Shown here: piece by piece, positions 35,027 through 47,645 of the stretch
Position numbering within the stretch: the first letter of the stretch is position 1
Layout: each line of letters starts with the position of its first letter
Assembly (NCBI GenBank): GCA_030490835.1
Contig: CM059975.1
Span: 14,761,579-14,825,578 of the forward strand
DNA: 64,000 bases
Source: Annona cherimola
Lineage: Eukaryota; Streptophyta; Magnoliopsida; Magnoliales; Annonaceae
Direction: 5' to 3'
Made by a program: the position numbers and the translations under genes
The notes under the pieces: generated by a model
Told to the model about the DNA's origin: nothing
Seen by the model: only the letters and a program-made list of their open reading frames with translations
The model's database searches: none

Positions 35027-35950
35027 TTGGGGTGGGAATTGAGGCAAGCCATATTGGTTCAGGGTTTGCCATATCCTAACTTTACTTTAAAAAAAATATT
35101 ATTTGATCCTATTTTTATACTAGGTAAGAATAAGGTAGGTTTGACTCTCATATTTTTTCAATAGGTCCTAAGACAAATTTCAGATTAGTATTGAATTAAT
35201 TTTAAGACAACAAGTTGGGTAAAAAATGAGGTTAAATAAGATGATTTTAAAATTTTATATTCATATCAAATATAAAGACACATTTATGCTAAATTTAAAT
35301 ATTGTATGCTTCACTATTTCACTAACTAATAAAAAATACACATGTCACCAAGCACATGGCCTGTTGGTAACATCGGTTGGTACAAAAAATGTTACTAGTG
35401 TTCGAGTCTCCGCCAATATTGTGTGGGTTGATTTTTTGATTCTCCCATGTGTGAGCTGTATTTACAAATTCTTCATGATGTTAGAGTATTTATAAAAAAT
35501 CTTTCAATGGCGTGACGGTTGAATGTACTTGATTGTAATATCAACTGTATAGTATGTATAAAATACTAATAAAAAATAAAAAAATAAAAAGTTTAACTTT
35601 AACAAAATAAGATAATATATAATTATGCATAAGAATTATATACATGCAAATTTCTCTTATTGATTCTTGTATTGTTTTTTTTTGGATGAATTGATTGTTA
35701 TATCACTGATATAGTCAATCATAAAAAATATGAAAATTTTGAAAGAAAATAATAATGAGATTTAAATATAAGCTTATACTTTTTAATAAATAAATATATA
35801 TAGTATAAGTCAGGACATGGTCAACTCACTTAGACTTTATTTTTTAATTCAAGTCAAAAAAATTTATCCATTTCAGTAATAGGTAAAAAAAATATTAATT
35901 TTATCTAATAGACACAGATCGGATTAGGAATAGATCACTGGTCCTAACTT
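35027..35950. mobile_element. Decayed relative of 30559-31264, carrying a SINE-like insert
   Basis: GGGGTGGGAATTGAGGC at the left, then the same order of landmarks as 30559-31264 (ATATTCATATCAAATATAAA, AATAATATATAATTA, TGATTCTTGTATTGTTTT). It is interrupted at 35339-35564. Confidence 0.6.
35339..35564 (+). mobile_element. SINE-like element with 14-bp TSD
   Basis: A 226-bp insert flanked by ACTAATAAAAAATA at 35325-35338 and 35565-35578. Its 5' part has tRNA-like Pol III boxes: TGTTGGTAACATCGG (A box-like) and, about 40 bp later, GTGTTCGAGTCTCC (B box-like). No coding capacity. Poly-A tail is short or absent. The related 30559-31264 element lacks this insert. Confidence 0.78.
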
Positions 35951-36224
35951 TGGTTCGTCCTTCGTCCTATTCTATCGGAAGAAATTGAGCAAGACCAACG
36001 TTCTCGTTCGCTTTGATGTGTAAGAACGGGCCCACGCCTTAATTGCGCACCGACGGAAACTGATAGTGGCTATTGATTCCTTCAAAAGAAGGGGGTGAAA
36101 AAAGGACGAGTGGCAAACACTTCCGAGCCGCCGGTACGGATGACTAATCAAATATTTAATGTTGGTATTTCATTGGAGGCGCGGACTGTTAGTCAAAAGA
36201 GAGGCGAGAGCACAGCAAAATTCC

Positions 36225-36720
36225 ACCTTCTTCCATGTATTTTTCATAAAATAATTTAATTATATATTTTTTAATTTTTACTCCAATATTTCAGTTATTT
36301 TACAACACAATTAGCTTATTTATTATTACTTTATTTTTATCATATCATATCACTGTTACACTTTTTCAAAACTTAACTTCTCATATTTCATTACTCACGT
36401 TACTAAATATTCTCTTAAAATCATATATATTAATGTCCTAATTTGCACAATTTGATTATTATATCAGAATCTAATTTATTTATCTAAAAATATTTGTTAT
36501 TGGGTACTAATATGGTGTACCTAAGTGCACTTAGTTTCGGTGCATTTCGTCGTTTTAACCCATTTTTTAAATTTTTTTGAAATTTTTTTATTCAACTATT
36601 AATTTAAGTGTATTTAAAACTAATAAAAATATATTTAGATTAACAGTTGTATAAAAAACTTTAAAAAATAAAAAATAGATTAAACGCACCGGGTACACCG
36701 AGGCTCTCTCATTTGTTATC
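36225..36720. mobile_element. Two MITE remnants: GGGTGTGTTTG family, then GTGCA foldback
   Basis: 36225-36415 has the family marker CTTTATTTTTATCATATCATAT but lost its right end. 36508-36710 begins GGTGTACCTAAGTGCACTTA and ends GCACCGGGTACACCGAGGCT, inverted around AACTATTAATTTAAGTGTAT, as in the GTGCA family. Confidence 0.55.
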
Positions 36721-37249
36721 ATGTACTAAAAATCATTTTGATTAAAGTATTGTGTAGGCGACAAATGCTTTGAAATATTTATAATTGTATGTAAAATATA
36801 GAAATCATTAAAATTTATTAATAGATTTATTAGAATGTTGTGAAAATTTATGAAAATATTTACCACAAGAATATTTTAAATGTTGAATTATAACTTTAAA
36901 ATAGATAAATGAATTAAGCACTTGTGTTATATTGATATTACACCTTTTCATTTTTATTGAACATGACCTATGAGAATATTTTGACTGGAATAAATTTTAT
37001 TTTATAATTAAAAATAATTTTAAATTGAAGAAAAAAATTTAATTTAATCATCAGATAGTACAAAACAATGCTACACTAAATTTTCGGTTCCTTTGGAAAC
37101 TTGGGTTTTCACATTGGATTATTTTATTATTTTCAAGATAACTTACATTTTCTGTACAATTTTTCGTTCCTAATCAATATCATTATATTCTCATTATATT
37201 TCTTAATTTCATTCAAGTGCCTTTATTCTTCGTAACAAGCCCATTTTAA

Positions 37250-37635
37250 CGGGCCCTGTTTGAAAAGTGGAAAAAAGTTTCCTATTTTTCACCATCTCTT
37301 CGTTAATTATCTTACATTCCAATGGGTTCTTTATAACTTTTTATACAAGCACTTTATTCACTTCGACTTTAAAGGCTTTACATTTAAAACTTTTTAATAT
37401 AAAAAATTTCTTCCTCTGTAGCTAACAAATTTTCAATTATTTCTTGATATCTTTCTATAAAATTAACATAATTTCAATCTTTTTTTCAATTTTTTATATA
37501 ATTACCCTGTCTATTTTAAGTTATTCTTTTTACTCTACATGCATCATTACTTTTATCATATCGCATAACATCACTTTCTCTTATTTCAAAATTTTTTTTC
37601 TTTTAAAATTTTTATCAAATACTAAACACTCCATT
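37250..37635. mobile_element. MITE, GGGTGTGTTTG family, with internal duplication
   Basis: Begins GGGCCCTGTTTGAAAAGTGG and ends ATACTAAACACTCC. It is longer than usual because the ATCTTTCA/TATAAAATT segment appears partly repeated. Marker CTATTTTAAGTTATTCTTTT is present. Confidence 0.6.
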
Positions 37636-38123
37636 TATGTATTGCATAATTATTCTAGGAGATATAGAGATATATTAAGTTGTTGGGGCTTAAACAATGC
37701 CTCTCATTGATAATGGAATCTAAATTCAACTTGTCCTATTGTTCTAATTTTTTATTTTATCACGTATCTAAAAATCATTACAAAGTTACTATTATAAAAA
37801 AGAAAATTCCATAGAGACTCTTTGATAGGCCAATATTTGTTTAAAAATAAATGCAATAATGTAGAAGTTATGAAAGATGTTTATATCCATTAACAGATGC
37901 ATTAGAATACAATAATAGTTTATGATATCATTTATATACATAACAATAATGTTTTTGATAGGTCAGATGTTGAAAATAAAGTGCTAAAATTGATATTTAA
38001 ATTAAATAACTTTATTATGTTGTTTTACGTCTTATTTTTCAGATTGAGCCCTTAATTACACATCCAATTTAATTTGGATGAAACGTGTACCTAAATTAAT
38101 GATTCCAAGTATAATTTGTAAGG

Positions 38124-38134
38124 CATTGCAAAAA
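38124..38134 (+). mobile_element. 11-bp poly-A insert with 17-bp TSD
   Basis: CATTGCAAAAA lies between two copies of AAGTATAATTTGTAAGG (38107-38123 and 38135-38151). This looks like an extremely truncated retroposon tail; see findings. Confidence 0.65.
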
Positions 38135-38319
38135 AAGTATAATTTGTAAGGGGAATTTTAATTTAAACACCAAGGGTGTGTTTGAGAATGGATAAAACTT
38201 TTAGTAAAAAATTTTGGATAATAAAATTTGTCAAATGATATGATATGATAGAGGTAATAATGTAATTCATTTTAAGTAGTTAGTGTTGCAAGCTACACAA
38301 TATTATATGTTTATATATA

Positions 38320-38860
38320 CTAAAGATAATTTGCAAAAATACTCATAAATTTGATCATAATTGTAACGCACTCGCTTAGGTTTAGAAATTATAAATAATT
38401 TTCACATAATTTGATCATAATGACAAATATATCTATACAATCATGGTATAAGTATTTTCGCATAAATATATGAAATCTACGATTTATCCTTTTTTATAAT
38501 TTTGAAGTACACTCATATAGTTTGCAAATATACTCACACCATGATAGAGTCATAATAGTGTAGGTATATTTTTAATTATAATTAAACTATGTTGGAGTTA
38601 TTTGCAATTTAAACTAAAGGACATATTTGCAATTATGGTCAAATTATGTGGATATATTTACAATTAATCCTTTTTTATAATTTTGAAATATACCCATAAA
38701 GTTTATAAATATACTCAAAGTATGATGGAGTCATGCCAACATATGTATATTTTCAATTATAGTCAAACTATATTAGAGTTATTTGCAATTTTGAAACTAA
38801 GGACTATATTTGCAATTGCAGTCAAATTACGTAGGTATATTTGCAAACTATCTATACATT
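38320..38860. repeat. Tandem repeat, unit about 180 bp
   Basis: TCCTTTTTTATAATTTTGAA occurs at 38487 and 38667 and is followed both times by TATACTCA and a GATRGAGTCAT block, then GAGTTATTTGCAATTT. A third partial unit lies before 38487. It truncates a GGGTGTGTTTG MITE that starts at 38172. Confidence 0.7.
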
Positions 38861-39689
38861 AGTGGCCATTACTATGTGAGCGTATGATACTTTAATATAT
38901 CGAACAACTAAAACAGAAGTAAATGTAAAAGTTTGAGTCTAAGAACATTGTTGGGATAAAATATCAAAAAAAATTGTTGTGGACCCCAAATAATTGAAAT
39001 TTGAGGTGGGAATCGGATAGGTCAGGACGAGTTAGGGTATGCCCAACCCTAACTGTACATTTAAAAATCATATATGACCTTCGTTTTTACACTGAGTTAG
39101 GATAATGTCGGTTTGACCATTACTTTTTTAGTAGGCCTTCGTATATACTTCGGGTTGGTATCGAGATAGCAGGTCAGGCTAAAAATATGGGTCAAGTAGG
39201 ATGATTTTAAAATTTATGAACCTATTAAGTATAAAAACATATTTATTCTAAATTTAAATATTGCATACTTAAATGAAAAAAAGAATATTAGAATAAGTTA
39301 ATGAAACATACCTCATCTAGAATTCTATTCACAACATGAAGAATTACTAATTTCTCCAAACCACTAATGTTTTTATCTTCTGACATATCCAATGCAATTC
39401 CAAAAAATAATTTCAATAACAAATAATCAAAATATAAACACAATGAATTTTTACAGCAATAAATCATCTACAGCTAATTATTTATAGCTTAATAAATCAT
39501 CTGACATATCACAACAATAAATAATTCATAGCTTAAAAAAATACAGCAACAAGTCATACATAATTTAATATTATTACTTGATCACAACTGCCGGATATGT
39601 TTACTGCCGGAAATGGCCGCTGCCGAAAATGGATGATGCTGGAAATGCTTGCTGCCGGAAATGGTTGCCGCTGGAAATGCCTACTGCTG

Positions 39690-41091
39690 GGTGCAACTTG
39701 GTACCGGGTCGGTCCGAACCCGCCCGACCCGACCCGGTATCAAAACCAAAAATGGGTTTTATTTTTAAGATTTTTCCAAAATAGACCCGGTTTCAACCCG
39801 ACCCGTAGAAACCCGAAACCAAAACCGGGTTCGCATCAACCCGGTACCAAAACCCGACCCGGTCCGAACCCGGTGTAGTTTTTATAATTTTTTCATCAAT
39901 TATACATGTTTTTTTGTAATATTAATATATATATATATGTTTTAGGCATTACTAACTCTAATTCAGACAAATTACTTCTTTCTTCATTACCAAAGCATGC
40001 TTGAGGTAACTTAATTTCTAGGATGATTTTTTATGATTATTATCTTCTTATTGTTAACAGTTGCATCCATTTTTTTTGTCTAGGTTGATGCATATTATTT
40101 TCAAATATGTAAATCAAGGAGGAAGAACTTGATATTAGAAATGCAGATGAAAATTAAGGGAGAAATTACTTGGAAGTCTTCGAATAGTTTTTTAGTTTTT
40201 TTGGAAACTTTGGAACATGAACTCATTTGAAATTTGAATTTGTTTAAAAGTAAATGTCAACTTATTTAAACTTGAAATTTGTTTATATTGTCATTTTAAA
40301 TTTGGATTGCACTTAAATTAAATTGGAATGTTGAACTATTATGCTTAATGTATTTAGATTTAGTTACTTTGAATAACCGTTATGTGGATTATGTTTGAAT
40401 TTGAGTCAGCATGATAAATCTATTTCATATTATGCTTTCTATTAGTATGAGAAATCTGTTAGTTTGAATTTCAGATTATAGTATAAATTTAATTCATATT
40501 TTAAGTTTATTGGTATGACAAGTGGTCAATTTTTACTTTAGCAATTTGTATGATAAATATTCAGTTTGAATTCAATTTCAGCAATTTGTATGATAATGTT
40601 TAGTTTCAACTACAAAGTTGGTATGATATGTTTATTTTTTATTTGGTATACTTGAGTTATTTTCATTAGCTATAAAATAGAAATGACCAACTAGTCATAA
40701 AACTAACTAATTTGTCATTTTTTGTGTCTACATGGTGCTGAAAAATTATTTGCAGAGTTCATTCAAAGAATATTGCAGAATTCAGCATGATGTTGCAGAA
40801 TTCTTTGAAAGTATGTTGCAAAATTCAGCATGAGGCTTGATTTCATAAACACATGCGTGTATATTTCAATAATTTTCTTTTAGATTACAACTGAATTTGG
40901 AAAAAAAAATAGTTTATCGGTAACCCGAATTCTAACCCGAAACCAAACCAAAACCAATGCGAACCCGACCCGAACCCGGTCCGAACCCGAATTACATTCT
41001 TAGGGTTTGGGTTTGGGTTTACTCCAACCCGGTTGGCTTAGGGTTTGGGTTCACTCCAACCCGGTATAACCCGACCCGAGTTGCACCCCTA
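39690..41091. mobile_element. Nested element with GGGTGCAACT/ACCCGACCCG ends
   Basis: Left GGGTGCAACTTGGTACCGGG and right CCCGACCCGAGTTGCACCCC are inverted. AACCCGG-rich sequence adjoins both ends, with AT-rich DNA between. It splits a GGAAATG repeat tract in two. The flanks CTACTGCTG and CTACAGTGCTG are similar but not a clean TSD. Confidence 0.6.
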
Positions 41092-41387
41092 CAGTGCTGG
41101 AAATGGTTGCACGTGGAAATGAATGATGCTGTCAACGACTGCTGTCAAAAATGGCTGCTGCTGGAAATGGATGATGTCGGAAATACCTGCGACCAGAAAT
41201 GAAAACAGAAATTTAAAACCTAACATCAAATGGAAAATAAGAATAAGTAAGGGCAAATCGAAACCTAAAAATGGACAAATACTGGCTGCCGAAGATGGAC
41301 AAGGTTATCAGAGGTGGACAGGGAGGATGCAGTCCTGATGGCTCCGACAGGGCAGCGAACGGCTAGGTTTTCTTTCCCTCAAACTAA

Positions 41388-41662
41388 GTGGATGTTTGGG
41401 AATAGGTGGTGGGAAATGTGGGAGGTAAATTGTGGAGGCACGGATTTTAAGACACTTTATTAATTAACCAATCATTATATTTTTCCGATTTTATTCTTAT
41501 ATTTTAATCATTTTTCTTATCAACTGTCTTCCAACAAACCTATTTATTCTAACTTTACTCCTATTATTTCATATCAATAACAAAATTTTCCAAATATTCT
41601 ATTTTTTATTTCTACCAAATATCATATTTCTCACGACTTTAACCTTACCAAACGTCCCATAA
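41388..41662. mobile_element. MITE, GGGTGTGTTTG family
   Basis: Begins GTGGATGTTTGGGAATAGG and ends ACCAAACGTCCCAT. Marker TTCTAACTTTACTCCTATTA is present. Confidence 0.6.
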
Positions 41663-41811
41663 GTTTGGTATTTATATGAAGGGTTGTGCGAGTCAAAAGA
41701 GGTACTGGGAAATCCGGGTAAGGATAGGCTCACCTTGATCCGCATTTTGTGAAAATTTCTAAAGCAGTGATCCGGCCCACTTTTTGACCCGCCTCGATTC
41801 TCACTTTTGAT

Positions 41812-43599
41812 TGAAATAATTTTTTGAATGGCCTTTTCTAAATATGACAAGTTGCTGGTATGCATATACACAAATCCCGAAATGAACAGAGAGACGAATA
41901 TGATATTAGCAAAGATCATTAATTATTTATGATAAAAGTAGGTTAGTTGACAATTGACATCGCATTTATCACGGAATTAAAGTCAGGCAAAGCAATCATG
42001 TTTCGGGGAAATGTAGAAGTGTAGACGGTTGAAGGATCAGAACTCGATTTGCTTGACCAATTAATATTTGTCATTTCAACCAACTACAATATTAATTGCA
42101 TGATAACCATGACAAGTTTATTTATTATAAAATCAATAAAAAATAATGATGAAGCCATGGGTTGCTGAGTACTGGGGTGTGATGAGCTATCGGCCTCCTA
42201 GGAAAGATTCAAGAAGCTTAAATGTGTTGGAGAAATAGAATAAGTATGTAATAATATATATTAATAATGAGAAAAGTTATATTAAAAATGAAAAAATCAT
42301 ATTAAAATTTGAAAATTTGTCTTAGTAATTTAAAAAGTTATTTGAGAATGAGGATAAATATTACATTCAAGTATGTTAGACCCTTTGGAACACCCGTGAA
42401 AAAATACAAAAAGGAAAATGATTTTTAGCTGAAAAAAGAAAGGACTGAGATGAGAATTGAATTAATATATAGAAATTCTAGCCAACTAGGTGACTTGAAT
42501 TGAAGAGGTAGGTTCAACCCTTTGCGATCTTAAAAATTATTTTTCAAGTAATAGAGGTCTTATTAATTACCCCTGCGTTGTGGGAGTATTTATAAAAATT
42601 CCCTTCAGGGTTCGTTTCTTTTTTAAGCCTATACTATATTATTTTTAAAGGTTAATCAGTTATAGTTTCAGTTCCAAATTAATTCTTTAAATAATCATTA
42701 TATTCTATTTGAAAATTATAATTTTAATATAACTATTAATTAAAAATCTATAATCAAGATGATAATAATATTATTTTCGAAATATTTTCATTTTTATGTA
42801 GAAGTATATTGATTAAATCTACTAAAAATAGATAAAATTAAACAAATTTCCAGATATTTAAAGAACAAATTTATATCTTTCAATATAAAAAATATTTTAT
42901 AAAATATATTGAACATGTATTAATAATTTGGATCGATTCTAAGTATCTGACGTACACTACATTAATCTAATCCACATCAATTGCGCCCCTAGTTGGACAT
43001 ACTTTCGACTTGGCACCTGAGTATGGAGCTTATGTGAGGCAGGAGGAGCAGTGCCAAGCGAAGCTGGCATGCTACAAGACAAGTTAGTCAGAGATGTGTA
43101 CCAGCATCATGCCGGCAGAATCACAAAGGAACCTGATAATGTATCTAACCCTCATAGGCTCATGCCGGCGCTCATAGGCTCACATGATGGCCTTTTCAAG
43201 AGGTTTAAAGTGCTTAGCCGCTTTGATAATGTATCTAACCCTCGCCATGAGCAGAGCATGTGTCCGGGAAGAAATTTGACCGTACGAAGTAGCTAGACGA
43301 ACTCCACTGGAAATTAAGATTAACTAAAAGAGCTTTTGCAGATATTTCTACCTTATTATTTGTCAATGGACTTTTACCATTACTTTGAAAATATTTATAG
43401 GAATATTTATGTTTTGCCAAAATAATTTATAAATGCCCAAACTGGAAGTTTTAGCTGGTTTTGTATTTTTTTTAATGCAATTTTATTTCCTGGGTATTTT
43501 AGAGACTAGGGTTTCGTTTCGCCCCACATATGGTAGTTTAAAAACACTCTTTTATAGTACTTTTTAAATTACTGTTTGGATAAACAAGCATGTAGTTAG
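41812..43599. other. Intergenic DNA with an unexplained GC-richer patch
   Basis: 43000-43310 is less AT-rich and contains GATAATGTATCTAACCCTC twice (43134, 43225) and ATAGGCTCA twice. An 81-codon frame over it shows no recognised domain. The rest is AT-rich without features. Confidence 0.4.
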
Positions 43600-43862
43600 C
43601 CCGATCTGGTGCACTCGGTGCACTGTACCTTTTTTATTTTTTTATTTTTGATTTTTTAGCACTATTATGGGGGCTTAAGCATGTTATTCTTATATGCACA
43701 ATTTTATAATTTAAGGATGTTATTCAATATTTTTTAAATTTTCAAAAAATAATGAATAACATCCATAGATTATAAAATTTTGCATATAAGAAGCACATGC
43801 TGGGCCCCACACGTGTGCCAAAAAATAAAAAATAGTGCGGCCGGCTGCACTGAACTGGGACA
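43600..43862. mobile_element. GTGCA-type foldback element
   Basis: GATCTGGTGCACTCGGTGCA at the left and GGCCGGCTGCACTGAACTGG at the right. The centre is a strong palindrome: TTTAAGGATGTTATTCAATA against TGAATAACATCCATAGATTA. Confidence 0.65.
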
Positions 43863-44157
43863 CAACAAGCATTGTGTTCAGAATTCTATATAAAAAATAC
43901 TTAAAAATTTCACCTAGAACTGCTGGTCATTAAAAGTTTTGCACTAGTGGCCGGGCAGTTAATTTGCTTATCGCCCAATCAAATGAAGCCTTTTATAGAC
44001 ACTAAAATTGATGAGTTTTAGCATTTTAAAGATGACTTGATAAGATACAGATACGTTTGTAACTAATTTTAAAGCACTAACAAAACTATAATTAGAGAAT
44101 AAAAAAATGAAAGTGCATAAATTATGCAGACTCTTTCAGACAACGTTTTTTTGCATT
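43863..44157. other. Intergenic DNA, nothing recognised
   Basis: AT-rich sequence without coding frames or repeat ends. Confidence 0.4.
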
Positions 44158-44171
44158 TTATTAGGAAACTT

Positions 44172-44194
44172 TTTTTTTTTCCGAAGTAATATTA
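44172..44194 (-). mobile_element. 23-bp poly-T insert with 14-bp TSD
   Basis: TTTTTTTTTCCGAAGTAATA plus TTA lies between two copies of TTATTAGGAAACTT (44158-44171, 44195-44208). On the minus strand it ends ACTTCGG then A9. Confidence 0.68.
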
Positions 44195-45447
44195 TTATTA
44201 GGAAACTTAATGTGAGAAGTATGGTGCTGTAGACTTTTCGCTTAATCTACGAAGATCCAAGAGCCTGTTTGGTCGCTTATGTGCGTTTTCTAAAAAGCTT
44301 GAATTTCTAAGTTTGTTGATCACCTGCTTCTCTCGGCTAAGAGAAATTCAAGCTAGAACAGAAAAGTGGGGCAATATACCCATTAAAAGCAGACTGGATT
44401 TTGCACTTTTTACCTCTAAAATACGCGACGAAACGGACCCTAAAGTACTGAAGAGGCAAAGTTAAAAATCTTGCTTTTTAAATAAGTGTTGGGAGAATTT
44501 ATTAGCAGCAATTGTAGGCAAAGACGTACTCCAACGGAGCCTTATTTCGGCCTCTTTTGGCCGCTGAGCATTCATTTGCAGCTACCCAGCCAAGTAAGCC
44601 CTTACTAATGTTATTATACGTACATTCTTTATTATTCTTCGTGTTATGGTTTATATACATGAATAAAGATTTAATCATAATAATTTTAGTAGTAGAAACG
44701 AAACATGGTAGGAACCTTAGGACGTCATTTCATATCATTTAGGACTTAGGAGCTCTACTACTCGCTAGGTAGGTTTTGGTAAAATTAGAGAAAGCGTCTC
44801 CACCGAGCTGGCCATGAAAATGTTCATTCCATGTTTTCTGAACATTTGAATTTTTAACTTTGTATTTTTGCGCTCACAACTAAAAAAAATATGTATAATT
44901 GAAAAGCTTGGGGTGGACCACAGATATTTGTCTTACTGGTTCATCCGAGTTTTAAATGATATATAATTTAGTGTTCGTTAAACAGATAGTATTAAGTATA
45001 AAATTACATGAACTAAAATTTACATGAAGCAGCAGAGTAGCGGTGGCATTAGTTCTTCCCAAGTTATATGTGGGAGCGTCCAACAATTGAGATATTTAGA
45101 AAATATTATTAGGAAAAATTAAAATATTAGTAAAATGCTTAAAATTGTAAGAATGTATTAAGACTTGATTGTAATAATAGTTGAGATGACGTAATACATG
45201 AATATTAAAAAAAATTACAACTTTAAGGCCTCACGAGAGGGGTTGAAACTTTTCTAACTAACATTTGACAATTTTAACTTGCATCCATATCCAGGCCGGC
45301 AAAAGCAGAAGTGAGAACCACGGTTATACTAGACTAGTTGAAAAGTTCGGGTTGGTGACATGTTTAAATCATGTAACAGTAACACCAAAACTTAGGCATC
45401 GGAGATTTTGTTCATCCAACATCTATCACATTAAATTAGGCGGTTGC

Positions 45448-45471
45448 CTCATCCAAAAAAAAAAAAAAAAA
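45448..45471 (+). mobile_element. 24-bp poly-A insert with 10-bp TSD
   Basis: CTCATCC followed by 17 A lies between two copies of AGGCGGTTGC (45438-45447, 45472-45481). Confidence 0.7.
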
Positions 45472-45680
45472 AGGCGGTTGCAACTATTGCATTAACGCAG
45501 GATTCCTCAAATTTCTTCTCTGAATTCAACATGCTACTCATCTCATGCCCTCTAGTTTTCGTTTATAGAATTCATAAATCAGTTTCATTGATGATCACAA
45601 CTACTATATTGACTGAAACCACGCGCATGTATGGGCACCACTTTAGTAAACCACGTTACACCCAAGCCTTTTAGTGAAAT

Positions 45681-45955
45681 TAAGGGTGTCATTTCACTAT
45701 AAAACTCTTTAACAAAAACTATTTTATCTAATTTTTTTTTTCTTTTTTACAAATATCTTTTTTAATTATTTTTCAAATCTTCTTATATAAACTACCGTAT
45801 TTTTCAATCATTTTTATACAACTACTTAAAGAACTAATCTGTCTACTTTTAATTTTTTTCTCATCATATCATATCATATCATTTTTTCTTATTTCAAAAC
45901 TTTTAAACAATTTTTTAAAGTTTTTTTTATCTCTTTCCAGACACACTCTGAATAT
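45681..45955. mobile_element. MITE, GGGTGTGTTTG family
   Basis: Begins AAGGGTGTCATTTCAC and ends TCCAGACACACTCTGAA. CAACTACTTAAAGAACTAAT and CATATCATATCATATCATTT fit the family order. Confidence 0.62.
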
Positions 45956-47106
45956 ATTTAGCTTATCTTAATGATAAATAGAAAATTCACTTCATTCATT
46001 ACATTTAATAAATTTATTTAGCTAAAAAATTAAATTTCATCCAAATCAAAGATGCAACGGTGCATTTGCTTACAAAATATATTTATATATACATTATAAT
46101 TCGCATATGCATTATAATATAACAATTTGGGTTTATTATATGCGATGACATCACATGTACACCAACATGCAATATTTTTTAAATTTTTTCGCAAACATAT
46201 TTTTCTAGGTATTTTTAACTCATATACTAAGTTTTAATATTTTATAATACCTTTATATATTCATTTTTATTTTAAAAGTCAAGTTTCTTAGAGGAGAAAA
46301 ATTATTTAAATGCCATTGAAATTGATATTTTTTAAAAAATGAGAATAGAAAATATTATAAAATAGTGAAATTTGGCATACAAATTAAATCCACGTAGTAA
46401 AACGTGTTTATGAAAATTAAAAAATTAAAAAATGCATCACATGCAATGCATCGCACATAAATCATGGTCCTATAATAATATTTTCGAGAATCATTTATGT
46501 ACATAAGAATGATATTTAAACTATTTAGATGATGAAATTACAATTTTAAAACTAATATTTAGTTTCAAATTATTTTATCACATTCATCTATATTTGCAGA
46601 TGGGGTAAGGCAATTACAACGATGCTAGCGTAGACTACACAAATGAGGCCAAATAAAACCAATAAAATGAATTTCCTATCAATCACCAATCATCATGGTG
46701 GTAAAATGGTCAGGTCGAAGCAATATTTTCGTACCAGCTGTTCGATTTTAAATTGCCTTTTATTTTTTGTTTTATATACACACAATAGAGTTAATAAAAA
46801 AAATGTAAAACTAAAAGAAAAAATAGATTTTACGTGGAGTACAAAAATTGAAGGATTTATCAAATAAGAGTGCGGCAATAATTCACTACACTCAGCCACA
46901 TGGATATGCTCATCCAACTTTTCTTTTCAAATTCAAACCATTTATTTTGTTTAAAACTATTTTTTATTATGCCAAAATACTTTCATTAAAAATTTATGCT
47001 TTCTAAAAAGTTAGCATCTTTTGAAGAATATATAATTATTAATTTTTCAAAAAATGTATAGCGTATTTGTAGTATATAAGAGTCTTGAATTTTGTAATGT
47101 TGTAAC
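45956..47106. other. Intergenic DNA with a foldback-like stretch
   Basis: 46135-46450 has inverted similarity (CATCACATGTACACCAACAT against AATGCATCACATGCAATGCA, with AT-rich arms between), probably a decayed MITE. No gene recognised. Confidence 0.4.
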
Positions 47107-47645
47107 GTGTAAATCGGATCGGGTTGACTCGAGTTGGGGTAAACACAGTCTTAACTCACCTTATAAAATCTTAACCCAACCCTACTTTCAACCCTATTTT
47201 TCACATTTTAACTCAACCCTATTTTAACCTTATAGAAATCGGTTCAGTTTGGGTTATAAATCGGGTAATAAATATATAATATTTTAAAAAATTTCTTGAT
47301 TAAATCTATTTTAAAATATAAATTTATTAATTTTTATAAGAATACTTTCCAATTTATGACTTATACAATGATATAATTGCTAAATAATCTTATTTTAAAG
47401 TAATAATGTCTAGTTTATTCCTATATATTATGTAATAATATAAGACTATTTATTAATAGTTTACCTTATTGTATATTAATATATAAAATTAGATCGGGTA
47501 GGGTTGGTAATCATTCAACCCAAATCAACCTTATTTTGAAATCGGGTTATATAATTTATTTTTTTCAAAATGCCCAATCTAACCCTATTATAAATCATGT
47601 TAGTTAGTCGGGTTCGGATTGAAACCAACCCTATTTACACCCCTA
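47107..47645. mobile_element. Non-autonomous element, probable hAT type
   Basis: Left GTGTAAATCGGATCGGG and right CCTATTTACACCCCTA are inverted. GTTGTAAC at 47099-47106 and GTTGTAAG at 47646-47653 are 7 of 8 identical. The interior is AT-rich, with AACCCAACCC sequence near both ends. Confidence 0.65.

Larger units (their letters stand above)
39003..41811. mobile_element. Composite nested transposon block
   Basis: Outer ends GAGGTGGGAATCGG (39003) and CGCCTCGATTCTCAC (41790) are inverted and match the 30559-31264 family. Inside lie a GC-richer GGAAATG repeat (39590-39690 and 41094-41190) and two later insertions, 39690-41091 and 41388-41662. Confidence 0.5.

Noticed and set aside
35339..35420. 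Possible tRNA gene from the GTTCGAGTCTCC motif
   Set aside because: There is no acceptor-stem pairing or CCA-adjacent layout. The flanking 14-bp duplication fits a SINE instead.
43051..43296. 81-codon plus frame in a GC-richer patch
   Set aside because: It contains repeated segments and no recognised motif; no splice or start context supports it.
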